This document shows, one piece after another, positions 44,338 through 53,853 of a DNA stretch of 64,000 bases (position 1 is its first letter; every line of letters begins with the position of its first letter). The DNA is from Psychrobacter sp. 72-O-c. Its GTDB lineage: Bacteria > Pseudomonadota > Gammaproteobacteria > Pseudomonadales > Moraxellaceae. The notes under the pieces were generated by a model, which worked only from the letters and a program-made list of their open reading frames with translations, was not told where the DNA came from and did no database searches. The translations under genes and the position numbers were made by a program. The stretch spans positions 1 to 64,000 of the forward strand of contig NZ_CAJHBI010000015.1 in NCBI RefSeq assembly GCF_904846605.1, given 5' to 3'.

Positions 44338-45618
44338 ATGACGTTCTTTATGTGCTTCGAATCTGTATGCTTCAAGAATAGCGCTTGCTTATTGATCGCT
44401 TTACTTCTTGTCGCGTGCCAACCGCCGGCACCTAATGATGAACTTCGTGCTAGCGATAAAAGTGAGATCGTAGATACACCACTCATTATCGGTGCAGATA
44501 GTGTCACTATGACGCCTAAACATATTCTGAATATAAAATCATCACGTTACCAGCCAAGCCTCGGACTACAAGGCAACATTGAACCCACTAAGCAGACACA
44601 GCTCATTTCAGCCTATGCGCTTAGGGTAGAAAAAGTACTGGTTACCACAGGTCAATGGGTAGAAAAAGGCACGCCATTATTGATTGTCCGGCGTCAAGTT
44701 GATACCAGCAAACAAACAAATCTATCCAATGAGACAGACGCCGAAAATTCAGGTTCTACAAACTTAAACCCCATTAATTTAGGCAGTGCTGCGACTGCTA
44801 ATAATGAAGCCAGAAACCAAAACGCTATAAGTAGTGCTACAAATAAGGACACCTCATTAGAGCCGTTGTTGCCCAGCAATCAGCAAGACAGTAAGGAAGC
44901 CAATGACCTTGAAACCAAAAGTCAACTATCCCCAAATGATGATGCCAGCAATAGCGGTGTAAATAGCAGTCAAGGTCCTGTAAACTCCGAAAAATCCTCT
45001 CAGCTGATTACCATACGTGCCAGTTTTTCAGGGCGCGTGGATGCTTTATATGTTCAACCTAAAGAACAAATTGCCGCTCGTAAGCCACTGTTACACCTCA
45101 GTGATGAGACTGATCTACGCTTTATCGCCACCTTGCCCATTCAAGCCAAGCCTCAATTATCAGTGGGACAAACGGTGAACTTCACTACTCAAGGTCTGTC
45201 AGAAAAATTTACGGGTCAAGTCAGTAACTTAGTTGCCAGTGACCAACCTAATCAGCTACTGGTCTATGTTCATGTGGTCAAAAACGACGCCAGCCGCAGT
45301 ACCCTCAAGCCAGGTATGTTCGTTACCGGCCGAGTCGATTATGGTCAAATAGAGGTGGGTACAGTCGTCCCTAAGCGCGCGCTTCACGATGTTGACTTGA
45401 AAGCTCTAGAAACACCGCCATACCAGTCTCTTACGCCATTGACCGCTAATGTATGGACTATTAAACAAGATCAACTTCTGACCCGTCAGCCTGTTGAGGT
45501 TATCAAGTATGATCCAAGTACGGGACAATATCTGATCGCAGGTATCAGCAATGATAGCTTAATTTGTTTGGCTGACTTGCCGGTAGAGTCAGCTGGCAAA
45601 AAAGTGGTTATTTCATAG
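44338..45618 (+). CDS. Orphan membrane-fusion (HlyD/RND adaptor-like) lipoprotein
   Basis: A periplasmic adaptor-like protein of about 426 aa. With the ATG at 44338 it has a lipoprotein signal ending LLLVAC (Cys27); starts at 44293 or 44350 are possible. The first half of the lipoyl-type domain is IEPTKQTQLISAYALRVEKV with GQWVEKGTPLLIV; the second is RASFSGRVDALYVQPKEQIA. Between them, where adaptors have a helical hairpin that contacts an outer-membrane channel, is an Asn/Ser/Thr-rich stretch (about 120-222) with no coiled-coil pattern. Beta-barrel and membrane-proximal parts follow (LKPGMFVTGRVD). No RND pump or TolC gene is adjacent; a two-component system follows instead. Confidence 0.75.
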   Translation: MTFFMCFESVCFKNSACLLIALLLVACQPPAPNDELRASDKSEIVDTPLIIGADSVTMTPKHILNIKSSRYQPSLGLQGNIEPTKQTQLISAYALRVEKVLVTTGQWVEKGTPLLIVRRQVDTSKQTNLSNETDAENSGSTNLNPINLGSAATANNEARNQNAISSATNKDTSLEPLLPSNQQDSKEANDLETKSQLSPNDDASNSGVNSSQGPVNSEKSSQLITIRASFSGRVDALYVQPKEQIAARKPLLHLSDETDLRFIATLPIQAKPQLSVGQTVNFTTQGLSEKFTGQVSNLVASDQPNQLLVYVHVVKNDASRSTLKPGMFVTGRVDYGQIEVGTVVPKRALHDVDLKALETPPYQSLTPLTANVWTIKQDQLLTRQPVEVIKYDPSTGQYLIAGISNDSLICLADLPVESAGKKVVIS

Positions 45619-45847
45619 TCGGTTAAGATGTACATTACCTTAATATAAGTTACATGGTATATAAACATTAACAAAGCATGTCTTGTTTAATAACGTCTTA
45701 CTTAGGCAATATAGTCGTATCGTCTAATCGTCGACTGATTTATTAACCGTAGTTTTAATCGTTGTGATTTAATGATTGAAAATGAATAATTTAAAATGAC
45801 GATGACACTATTAGCTGGCTTTTATAAAAACAACTAGAGGATAACCC

Positions 45848-46570
45848 ATGAGTAAGCAGATCTTATTAATTGAAGATGATCCAGATTTGGCAGAATTAAT
45901 TAGCGATTATCTGACTATGAATTATTACGATGTCCATCATGCAGGACTCGGTCAGGAAGGTCTTGATACGTTAGATACCAAAGAACGCGATATTGACTTA
46001 GTAGTGCTTGATTTAATGCTCCCCGATATGGATGGAATGCAGGTTTGCCAAAAAATTCGTGGCAATAAAAACAATATGACCAATAAAGTTCCGATTATTA
46101 TGCTGACGGCTAAAGGCGATACTACCGATCGCGTATTGGGGTTGGAAATGGGCGCTGATGATTATATCTCAAAGCCTTTTGAGCCACGAGAACTATTGGC
46201 ACGTATTCGATCAGTTATTCGTCGTCACGAGCAACCCAATCAAGCGGATAGTCAATCGGATAGTTTGACTTTTGGGCGTTTAAGTGTCTTTCCCGACAGT
46301 CATGAAGTGACTATTGATGAGCAGTCAGTACGCTTAACAACCCATCAGTTCCAACTGCTGCATTACTTTGCCACTCATTCCGGTAAAGTGCTCAACCGTG
46401 AGCAGCTGTGGCAAGCGATGCCAAACGATGACAGTTCAGACAATATAGACCGTGCTATTGATGTCCATATTTCACGTTTGCGTGCCTTAATTGAGGACAA
46501 TCCGCGGCAACCAAAACGTATCATTACGGTACGCGGTGTGGGTTATCAATTCGCCACTGATCAGGTTTGA
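45848..46570 (+). CDS. OmpR/PhoB-family response regulator
   Basis: A 240-aa regulator. The receiver has IEDDPDLAEL, phosphorylated Asp55 (VVLDLMLPDMDG), IIMLTAKGD and DDYISKPFEPRELL; the C-terminal winged helix has LTTHQFQLLHYFATHSGKVLNREQL, then IDVHISRLRALIEDNP and RGVGYQF. It resembles RstA/CpxR/BfmR-type regulators, which control envelope and biofilm genes in Moraxellaceae; assignment to one of these is not safe from sequence alone. It is followed by its likely kinase after 130 bp and preceded by the adaptor lipoprotein, a plausible target. Confidence 0.9.
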   Translation: MSKQILLIEDDPDLAELISDYLTMNYYDVHHAGLGQEGLDTLDTKERDIDLVVLDLMLPDMDGMQVCQKIRGNKNNMTNKVPIIMLTAKGDTTDRVLGLEMGADDYISKPFEPRELLARIRSVIRRHEQPNQADSQSDSLTFGRLSVFPDSHEVTIDEQSVRLTTHQFQLLHYFATHSGKVLNREQLWQAMPNDDSSDNIDRAIDVHISRLRALIEDNPRQPKRIITVRGVGYQFATDQV

Positions 46571-46700
46571 TCGTGAACAAACTACTAATCAACAAGGGTT
46601 ATAGTAAATATGATTGCCACTTTTGCAACTAATAACTATAACCAATATTTACTAGTATCAGCATGAATAGATATGAGCTTATGATAATAGAGACTGTTTA

Positions 46701-48881
46701 ATGCAGCAGCTGGGTTTTCGCTCCGTATTTGCTAAGTTATTTGCCAGTGTGATGCTGGCACTTATCTTATTTGCGGTTGCGATGGTGCTATTGACGCAAT
46801 TGGTCCACGATAAGGATGCTGGCATACGCTCAGAGGTAGTCGCGACTCAGATTTTGGGGCAGATAGACCCTTTTTTATATGAGCTCAATATATCTGTCAG
46901 CGAAGACAATCGCTTACAATCACGTTTTATGCTGGCAGTCGTCAAAAAAAGCTTTGATATCTTTGATGAGTCATTGCAAGCAAAAATGGGCTTGTATGAC
47001 AGTCATGGTCGCTTATTGATGCAGACGGACAGCAGCGATCTACCATTGGAGTTGCCAGCAACCCCGTCTTTATTATCACACGTTTTCCCCTCATTTTCAG
47101 ACACCCCGCCTACCCAGCAAGCACAAGTGTATAGTAGTACCGGCTACACACTGCTTTATGAATCACGCTTGCCACCCAAAAAGCCAGTACTCTCTGCTGC
47201 GCTGAATTTATTTACTGGTACTTTACTGTTACTTATGATTATGGCAGGCGCGCTATGGTGGATCGCTCGTACCATGACATGGCGGATCAATCAGCTGAGC
47301 CAGCAAATGACTCAGCTTGGGGATGGCGACTTTACAGTACGTGTGAATGCGCGCGGTAATGATGAAATTGCTTCGCTATCACGAGGATTTAACCAAGCGG
47401 CTAAAAAGATTGAACAGCTTATTAACGCTAATAACTTGCTGTTGGCACATGCCTCTCACGAGCTGCGCACTCCCATCACTCGCATTCGCTTGCAAATCGA
47501 GATGATGGACATGCTGGCCGGAGCCATGCCTATAGATACTAAAGCCAAGTTTGATAAACGTGCCCAAGCCATCAATCGCGACTTGTCAGGACTCAATGAT
47601 CTGGTTGAAAGTATCTTGCTGGTCAGTCGTTTAGATGCCGGTCATGTTATGCAGCAAGTTGAACGATTAGATTTATACGATTTGGTCAATCAAGAGCGTC
47701 AACATTATTCTGAGGCGACCTTAATTGGTGAGCATATGGTCATTGATGGTCAGCCATCCATGTTGACCCATTTAATTCGTAATTTATTAAATAACGCGAT
47801 GTTACATGGCAGACCGCCTGTGACTGTATTACTCTATGGCGTACAAACTATCGATGAGGCAGATATTGTGCCTGACTATCTGTTGCAATCCGTACTATGC
47901 AGCAGCTTTGCCGATCACAGTGACTCAGATTATAATTATTATGCTGAACAGTTTGACGATAGCGAGTACCCTCTTAATGATAGCAATCAGGATGAAATAA
48001 ATAAAAATGGCCAGCGTATCAATGTACAATCTGACCGCAAATCGGATCGTTCGAGCACTGCTAGTTCAGAAAATTCAGATGAAATAGCCGCCCCACCTGC
48101 GCCCATTATTTATCGAAATGGTGAGACGCTGGCCCCTGTTGATAGCACAAATGAGGATAAGCAAGAGAATGCATATTCCAGAAAGGCTGATGAAAAGTCT
48201 GCTGAGACAGATAAGCGACAACCAGCAGCGACTGAATTAGTCAGTACCAGACAATCAGCTGCTACGTCGCCCAATAGTGAAAGAGATATTTCACTGAGCA
48301 ACGATGCCAATAAACTGACCATAGATCTAATGGACAAGATTAAAAAAGTTATTTGGAATATAGTACCGGATGCGCCAGCCGATGCTGGTCAGAATAGTAA
48401 CATTGCTAAGAACGACAAGGTTCATCTTGAGCCTCAAGATCCTAATACCATCAACGCTACTAACAAACACACAGATGACAGCCTTGATAGTAATGAGCCC
48501 ATTAGTAAAACCAATAATAAAAAAGACAGTAAGGATAAAAACGAGACGCCTACTTCCCCGCGTAAAGAAAACCTATTTACCAAGCATTTAAAAAAATCTA
48601 AAGCCGAGCCGACGCGTCCCCTACCAAAATATGCTGTGCTCGCTGTCATTGATGAAGGCGACGGTATACCTGAAAACAAACGCGAAGAAATCTTTAGTCC
48701 ATTTGTACGTTTGCAGCAAAAAAATAAAGGCTCGGGGTTAGGCTTATCGTTGGTAGCACAAATTGTCACTGCTCATCAAGGTCATATTATTACTGATACC
48801 ATCAATGGTCATACTCGATTTTTGGTAGTGATTCCAGTCAAACACGACCCTCATCATAGCTATAAAGACCTTAATGAGTAG
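46701..48881 (+). CDS. Sensor histidine kinase with a ~250-residue insertion in its ATPase domain
   Basis: A 726-aa membrane kinase. TM1 is near residues 12-35, a periplasmic sensor about 36-168, TM2 about 169-190, then HAMP (MTWRINQLSQQMTQLGDGD). The H-box HASHELRTPITRI has phospho-acceptor His253. The N-box (NLLNNAMLHG) is near residue 361 but the G1 box (VIDEGDGIP) only near 651, and G2 (GSGLGLSL) near 678. In ordinary kinases N-box and G1 lie a few dozen residues apart. The intervening part is hydrophilic and Ser/Asp/Asn/Lys-rich, without recognisable domain. All catalytic motifs are intact, so activity is expected. It pairs with the preceding regulator. Confidence 0.88.
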   Translation: MQQLGFRSVFAKLFASVMLALILFAVAMVLLTQLVHDKDAGIRSEVVATQILGQIDPFLYELNISVSEDNRLQSRFMLAVVKKSFDIFDESLQAKMGLYDSHGRLLMQTDSSDLPLELPATPSLLSHVFPSFSDTPPTQQAQVYSSTGYTLLYESRLPPKKPVLSAALNLFTGTLLLLMIMAGALWWIARTMTWRINQLSQQMTQLGDGDFTVRVNARGNDEIASLSRGFNQAAKKIEQLINANNLLLAHASHELRTPITRIRLQIEMMDMLAGAMPIDTKAKFDKRAQAINRDLSGLNDLVESILLVSRLDAGHVMQQVERLDLYDLVNQERQHYSEATLIGEHMVIDGQPSMLTHLIRNLLNNAMLHGRPPVTVLLYGVQTIDEADIVPDYLLQSVLCSSFADHSDSDYNYYAEQFDDSEYPLNDSNQDEINKNGQRINVQSDRKSDRSSTASSENSDEIAAPPAPIIYRNGETLAPVDSTNEDKQENAYSRKADEKSAETDKRQPAATELVSTRQSAATSPNSERDISLSNDANKLTIDLMDKIKKVIWNIVPDAPADAGQNSNIAKNDKVHLEPQDPNTINATNKHTDDSLDSNEPISKTNNKKDSKDKNETPTSPRKENLFTKHLKKSKAEPTRPLPKYAVLAVIDEGDGIPENKREEIFSPFVRLQQKNKGSGLGLSLVAQIVTAHQGHIITDTINGHTRFLVVIPVKHDPHHSYKDLNE

Positions 48882-49251
48882 CATATCATTGGACTATATT
48901 TCAACTTTTAAATCTTTTTATCGTGCTCAGTTAAAGCCATTTAGACACGCCCTATAATGGCTCTCCTACCTCAATATTGGTTTTTATTACAGCAATAATG
49001 ACTCTCTACTGTTTGCCGCTTTATGGCGTCATCTTATTCATATCCGCACTATGATACTTATTGCAGCTAATGGCTATATTGTCATAAGCCAAATACGGAT
49101 GTGCATATCCAAAGCGCTCAATAATATGCTATATTACTGCCCCTTAATTACATTGTTATTGACAGTGCTTATTGACTGCGATGCCGTCATCACGCAGTAG
49201 CATGCTGACTTTTATAACCGTTACTATATCTATTATTATTTTGAGCATTCC
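48882..49251. other. 370-bp region upstream of metN
   Basis: It should contain the metNIQ promoter. I found no gene, no recognisable SAM riboswitch fold and no MetJ-type AGACGTCT repeats. Confidence 0.5.
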
Positions 49252-50022
49252 ATGAGTGACATGATCGTCCTAAATGATGTGACGAAGAGCTTTTTAAGCG
49301 ACCGATCGATAAAGAACAAAGACGGCAAACCGCATTGGTTTACTGCCGTTGAGCCGACGTCGCTATCTATACAGCAAGGTGAAATCTTCGGTCTAATGGG
49401 CTATTCGGGAGCAGGAAAGTCTACCTTGCTGCGGTTGATTAATCTGCTTGAGCGTCCTGATAGCGGACAAGTTATTATCGATGGCACTGATTTGACCCAG
49501 TTGTCTGCCAGTGATTTGCGTATCGCACGCCATAATATGGGTATGATTTTTCAACAATTTAATCTCATGTCGAATCGCACGGTATTTGATAACGTCGCTT
49601 TTAATTTGACGGTTTCAGGCTATCCCAGCCGTGATATTCATAAGCGGGTAATGGACTGTCTGAACATTGTTGATCTGACCGATCGCGCCAGTCATTATCC
49701 CGCGCAACTTTCAGGCGGACAAATGCAGCGAGTAGGTATTGCCCGCGCTATTGCACCGAGCCCCAAAGTTTTGCTCGCTGATGAGCCGACCAGTGCTCTT
49801 GATCCTGCCACTACCCGCAGTTTGTTGACTTGTCTGCGTGATATTAATGAACAGCTCGGGGTGACTATTGTTATTGTGACCCATGAGATGAGTGTTATTC
49901 GTAGGCTGTGTCACCGCGCCGCATTGCTACATCAAGGGCAACTGCTCGAGGTCGCCGATATTCGCGATGGCTTGATTCAGGCTACCACCCCTATTGGCCA
50001 AGGCTTAGTGCACGAAGACTAA
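49252..50022 (+). CDS. metN: Methionine ABC importer ATP-binding protein MetN (short form)
   Basis: A 256-aa ABC ATPase energising D/L-methionine uptake. Walker A is GYSGAGKST, the Q-loop lies in MIFQQFNLM, signature LSGGQMQRVGIARA, Walker B VLLADEPTSALD, and the switch His is in IVTHEMSV. The MetN-type phrase ...SGAGKSTLLRLINLLERPDSG is present. E. coli MetN has 343 residues and a C-terminal NIL (ACT-like) domain that binds methionine and shuts the transporter; here the protein ends soon after the nucleotide-binding domain. Position before metI and metQ supports the name. Residues 20-30 carry a small extra loop (IKNKDGKPHW). Confidence 0.9.
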   Translation: MSDMIVLNDVTKSFLSDRSIKNKDGKPHWFTAVEPTSLSIQQGEIFGLMGYSGAGKSTLLRLINLLERPDSGQVIIDGTDLTQLSASDLRIARHNMGMIFQQFNLMSNRTVFDNVAFNLTVSGYPSRDIHKRVMDCLNIVDLTDRASHYPAQLSGGQMQRVGIARAIAPSPKVLLADEPTSALDPATTRSLLTCLRDINEQLGVTIVIVTHEMSVIRRLCHRAALLHQGQLLEVADIRDGLIQATTPIGQGLVHED

Positions 50023-50041
50023 TGAGGCAGGAGAGATAAAT

Positions 50042-50728
50042 ATGTTGACTGGTGCTGAATTATCCGCCTCAATAGACAAGCTGTTTGAACTGCGCAAAGA
50101 GATTTTGAAATCGTTCGTCGATACCTTTATTATGCTGGGCATTTCCACCACGGTAGCGATACTTATCGGCGGACTGTTTGGCATATTCTTATTCTTATCT
50201 AGCGATCGGCAGTTTTTGCAAAATAAAACTTTGTATGGCGTGTTGGGTGGTATCACCAACTTTATGCGTGCTTTCCCGTTTGTCATTTTGATGATTGCCA
50301 TGAGTCCCTTTACCAAAGCCATTGTCGGCACAGGTATCGGCCCGATCGCCGCCTCTTTAGTGCTGGCCATTGCAGGCTCATTCTATTTTGCACGCTTGGT
50401 GGAACAAAATCTACGAGAAGTGCCGCGCGGTATCATTGAAGCTACCGAATCTATGGGCGCCAGTCCCTTTACTATTATTAAAGTACTGCTTAACGAAGCA
50501 CGTTCAGGGTTGGTGCTGTCCGTAACTATTCTTAGTATCAGCTTACTGTCCTACTCAGCAGCGGCAGGTATGATTGGTGGTGGCGGGCTTGGTGATTTGG
50601 CCATTCGTTATGGTTACTATCGCTATCAGACTGAGGTAATGGTATTTATTGTGATTATGCTATCGATCATGGTTATCTCCATTCAAGGCCTTGGTAATTT
50701 GCTAGCAACTCGGCTGGATAAACGTTAG
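50042..50728 (+). CDS. metI: Methionine ABC importer permease MetI
   Basis: A 228-aa permease with five to six hydrophobic segments. The cytoplasmic EAA-type loop REVPRGIIEATESMGASPFTII couples to MetN. FMRAFPFVILMIAM and YSAAAGMIGGGGLGDLAIRYGYYR are typical MetI signatures. A strong GGAG site precedes the ATG, and the gene begins 19 bases after metN, so both form one operon. Confidence 0.95.
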   Translation: MLTGAELSASIDKLFELRKEILKSFVDTFIMLGISTTVAILIGGLFGIFLFLSSDRQFLQNKTLYGVLGGITNFMRAFPFVILMIAMSPFTKAIVGTGIGPIAASLVLAIAGSFYFARLVEQNLREVPRGIIEATESMGASPFTIIKVLLNEARSGLVLSVTILSISLLSYSAAAGMIGGGGLGDLAIRYGYYRYQTEVMVFIVIMLSIMVISIQGLGNLLATRLDKR

Positions 50729-50960
50729 GATTGCTCAGAGTATTCATCGGTTTATTCCTAGTTATAAATTATATTCGGAATTTAGTGTCCATACCTTCTA
50801 GGTACAATGCTTGACTTTGTAACTGAGCAAGTTTAATTTTGATGCTAATTTAGCACCAATTGATATCGCATTACATAACATAGCAGCATGACTCATGTTG
50901 CTTTTTTGATGACTACGTTGAACCTAACGCGTTTATTATTTTTATTATTGAGGAAATCCC

Positions 50961-51911
50961 ATGAAATTAACAGATATCAGCCGTCAATTAGCGACCGCCT
51001 TTGCCGCCGTTGGTGTATCAAGCTTGGTCTTAGTCGGTTGTAGCAACTCATCAGCCCCAGAAGCCACGCAAGAGCCAGTCACTGAAAACGCTGCCAATAG
51101 CGATATTGACCCTGACCATACCAAAATCGTTATCGGTACCACCGAAGGCGACTTTGCAGATATGGTACGTAACCAAGTCAAAAGCTCACTTGAAGCTCAA
51201 GGCTATGAAGTTGAACTGATTCCTTTCACTGACTACGTACGCCCGAACCTCGCATTGGCCGATGGCGATTTAGACATCAACATCTTTCAGCACAAGCCTT
51301 ATCTAGATACCTTCAAATCAGAAAACGACCTTGATTTGATAGAAGTGTTCCAAGTCCCAACCGCACCACTTGGTATCTATTCAGGCAAAAAAACCGACCT
51401 TAATGATGTTTATAAAGGCATGAGTGTCTCTGCGCCTAATGACCCAAGTAACTTTGCCCGTGCTTTGGTAATGATGAATGATCTGGGTTGGATCACCTTA
51501 AAAGACGATATCGATCCATTAACGGCCTCAAAAACAGATATCGCTGACAACAGCAAATACGATATCGAAATCGTTGAGCTAGAAGCGGCCCAACTACCAC
51601 GTGCACGTGATGAAGTGGACTTTGCGGTCATTAATGGTAACTACGCGACTGACGCTGGCATCAAGCTGACCGAAGCGCTATTCCAAGAGCCAAGCTTTAA
51701 CTATATCAACTGGTCGGCAATCAAATCTGCTGATGTCGGCAAAAAATGGGTCCAAGACGTTACTAACGCTTATAACTCAGAAGCCTTTAAAAAGTATGCG
51801 CATGATACTTTCCCAGGTTATAAATATCCAAAAATCTGGGCCGCTGATGGTAGTGCAGCGACTACCAATGCGACCCCTACTGCACCGGTCGTAGAAGAAA
51901 CTGCCCAATAG
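50961..51911 (+). CDS. metQ: Methionine-binding lipoprotein MetQ (NlpA family)
   Basis: A 316-aa lipoprotein (lipobox LVGC, Cys27) of the NlpA/MetQ family. KIVIGTTEGDFADMV, ALADGDLDINIFQHKPYLDTF and FAVINGNYATDAGI match MetQ, the substrate-binding protein of the importer. A GAGGAAA ribosome site precedes the ATG. The 232-bp gap after metI may hold an extra promoter for higher expression of the binding protein. A strong terminator follows at 52075. Confidence 0.95.
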   Translation: MKLTDISRQLATAFAAVGVSSLVLVGCSNSSAPEATQEPVTENAANSDIDPDHTKIVIGTTEGDFADMVRNQVKSSLEAQGYEVELIPFTDYVRPNLALADGDLDINIFQHKPYLDTFKSENDLDLIEVFQVPTAPLGIYSGKKTDLNDVYKGMSVSAPNDPSNFARALVMMNDLGWITLKDDIDPLTASKTDIADNSKYDIEIVELEAAQLPRARDEVDFAVINGNYATDAGIKLTEALFQEPSFNYINWSAIKSADVGKKWVQDVTNAYNSEAFKKYAHDTFPGYKYPKIWAADGSAATTNATPTAPVVEETAQ

Positions 51912-51950
51912 CTTATACGGTATAATCGGTACACTTTAAAAAAGATATAG

Positions 51951-52025
51951 TGTGGCTGGTAGAAATTTTTGCAGCCTCTGTCTGGCGAAGCGCGCAGTAA
52001 GTTAGAAACTTTCTACCAGCTACAT
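51951..52025. repeat. 75-base stem-loop / inverted repeat after metQ
   Basis: gctggtagaaa (51955-51965) is a perfect complement of tttctaccagc (52010-52020). Pairing extends outward with two G-U pairs, giving a stem of about 16 bp closing a 44-base interior that is more GC-rich than its surroundings (gcagcctctgtctggcgaag). It has no T run, so it is not an ordinary terminator. Confidence 0.75.
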
Positions 52026-52074
52026 ACATTTATCTATGTATTGCTTTTATTTAGCATTGACTATATAAGTATCC

Positions 52075-52110
52075 AAAACGTCCATTATCCTCTGATAATG
52101 GACGTTTTTT
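52075..52110 (+). terminator. Strong Rho-independent terminator of metNIQ
   Basis: aacgtccattatc pairs with gataatggacgtt around a four-base loop and is followed by a T run. Confidence 0.9.
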
Positions 52111-52326
52111 ATTGTCTCCCTTTTATGACGAGCATTTATCCTCGTTACTAAAAATGACGTTAAAGCCTGTGTACCCTTTGTAAGAAAGCGTCACCTCCCC
52201 TTACACTTAGGGTTAAATGCTCTTATAGTGAGTGAAGTAAATTGATACTGATGGCTGTAGAAACATAAGCCATATTATTAATAAAGACCAATTAATAACT
52301 TACAAACTAATAATAAGGACAATGCT

Positions 52327-53175
52327 ATGAGTTCAAAAAAATATAACATTCGAACAGCTGGGAAAGCTAATATTCCTGTACTTGGACTGGGTACATGGCA
52401 ATCCACAGGTCAGGACTGTGTTGATGTCGTGAGCCAAGGTTTAAAGATGGGCTATGAGCACATTGATACTGCCCAAGCTTATGGTAATGAAAAAGAAGTA
52501 GGTAAAGGAATCAAAGAATCAGGAGTGGCTCGTGATAAGTTTTTTCTTACGACCAAAATATTTCCTGATGACTTAAAGTTCCAGCCAGAGAAGTTAATGG
52601 CAGCAGCTAAGCGCTCTTTAGAAGATTTAGATACCGATTACGTTGATCTGTTGCTATTACACTGGCCTGATGATCGTGTTCCTTTGTCTGAAACCATTCC
52701 TGCGCTGTGCGAGCTACAGAAACAAGGTTTGACGCGTCATATCGGGGTGTCGAACTTTAATATCGCGAATTTAACTGAAGCAGAAAAATACGCTGATGTA
52801 CCTATTGTGGTTAACCAAGTTGAGTTCCATCCGTTCATCAAACAACATACTTTACAGACCTTCTTAAACAATCATCATATCTTGTTAGAGGCCTACTCGC
52901 CGTTAGCGCGTGGTGACGTGTTTGATAATGAAATTATTAAAAACATTGCTGAAAAGCATGGTATTACCCCCGCCCAAGTATCGCTTGCATGGATTCTGTC
53001 GGACAAAGACCGCGTTGCTATTCCAAAGACCTCTAACCCTGATCATTTGCAAGGGAATTTAGACGCTATCGATATCCAGTTGAGCGCGGACGAACTAGAA
53101 CAGATCGGTAGCTTAGCCCGTAGCGATGGTCGTAAGATTGAGCATCCAGACTATACCCCTGAATGGGATGATTGA
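52327..53175 (+). CDS. Aldo/keto reductase (DkgB-like)
   Basis: A 282-aa cytoplasmic NADPH-dependent AKR. The catalytic tetrad is visible: Asp47 and Tyr52 (HIDTAQAYGNE), Lys77 (TTKI) and His112 (LLHWP). The cofactor part includes IGVSNFN, NQVEFHPF, YSPLARG and IPKTSNPDHL. The C-terminal YTPEWD is common in DkgB/YafB-type methylglyoxal or 2,5-diketo-gluconate reductases; the physiological substrate is not determinable here. ATAAGGACA precedes the ATG. It is a single gene, convergent with ccmE. Confidence 0.92.
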   Translation: MSSKKYNIRTAGKANIPVLGLGTWQSTGQDCVDVVSQGLKMGYEHIDTAQAYGNEKEVGKGIKESGVARDKFFLTTKIFPDDLKFQPEKLMAAAKRSLEDLDTDYVDLLLLHWPDDRVPLSETIPALCELQKQGLTRHIGVSNFNIANLTEAEKYADVPIVVNQVEFHPFIKQHTLQTFLNNHHILLEAYSPLARGDVFDNEIIKNIAEKHGITPAQVSLAWILSDKDRVAIPKTSNPDHLQGNLDAIDIQLSADELEQIGSLARSDGRKIEHPDYTPEWDD

Positions 53176-53265
53176 TTTTCGAAAGCTGATAAAAAAAGTT
53201 GCTTAGAATATTAATTGCAACGTTGCTTAGAAAGTACAATATCTCAAAAATCGTCACCTTAAACA

Positions 53266-53300
53266 CAAAAAAATCCACTGATATATTCAGTGGATTTTTT
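53266..53300. terminator. Bidirectional terminator between the aldo/keto reductase gene and ccmE
   Basis: aaatccactg pairs with cagtggattt around atatatt, with flanking A and T runs. Confidence 0.9.
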
Positions 53301-53352
53301 ACTGCTCTTGCTTATCACGTTAAAGACCAGGAATCGTTGTTAACAATAACCA

Positions 53353-53853
53353 TTATTGTTGCAGCGTTTGAGTCTCATTAATAGGTTCAGCAGGATTATA
53401 CTGCTCGGATGATGGAGTTGTACCAAGACGGTTGTTTTCTTTTAACGACTTTGCAACTTCTGGTGGCATGTAGTTTTCATCGTGCTTGGCCAATACTTCA
53501 CCAGCGACAAAGGTTTCACCTTGCATTTTACCCGTAGCCACGATGCCTGAGTTTTCAGCGAACAAGTCCGGCAATATACCTTGGTAAGTCACGGGAACCG
53601 ACGATTTAAAGTCAGTAATAGCAAACTCAATGCTGAGCGGATCGTCTGGCGCACGCTGTATACTACCAGCAACCACCATACCACCAGCACGTATGCGTTT
53701 GTCTTGCGGGGCTTCACCTTGAGCAATGGCAGTAGGGTCAAAATAATAGTCAGTCTTTTGCCCAATAGCATAGACGACCAGCACCACCGCTACCGCTGCG
53801 CCTGCCAGCGTAAACAACACCCACATCAGTTTTTTGCGACGAACTGCGTTCAT
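53353..53853 (-). CDS. ccmE: Heme chaperone CcmE
   Basis: A 166-aa periplasmic heme chaperone anchored by one N-terminal helix (residues 9-30). The beta-barrel segment has [13 protein letters not shown] and [18 protein letters not shown]. The heme-binding motif LAKHDENY has His124 and Tyr128, matching E. coli His130/Tyr134. It receives heme from CcmC/CcmD and passes it to the CcmFH lyase. It is the last ccm gene in the block; ccmF, ccmG and ccmH are not in this window. Confidence 0.96.
   Translation of the reverse strand: MNAVRRKKLMWVLFTLAGAAVAVVLVVYAIGQKTDYYFDPTAIAQGEAPQDKRIRAGGMVVAGSIQRAPDDPLSIEFAITDFKSSVPVTYQGILPDLFAENSGIVATGKMQGETFVAGEVLAKHDENYMPPEVAKSLKENNRLGTTPSSEQYNPAEPINETQTLQQ

Larger units (their letters stand above)
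51912..52326. other. 415-bp region after metQ with two hairpins
   Basis: It contains a long imperfect stem-loop (51951-52025) and a classical terminator (52075-52110), then the promoter region of the aldo/keto reductase gene. No gene is seen. Confidence 0.55.

Noticed and set aside
48882-49251. SAM riboswitch or MetJ boxes upstream of metN
   Set aside because: No riboswitch-like conserved core and no AGACGTCT-type repeats were visible.
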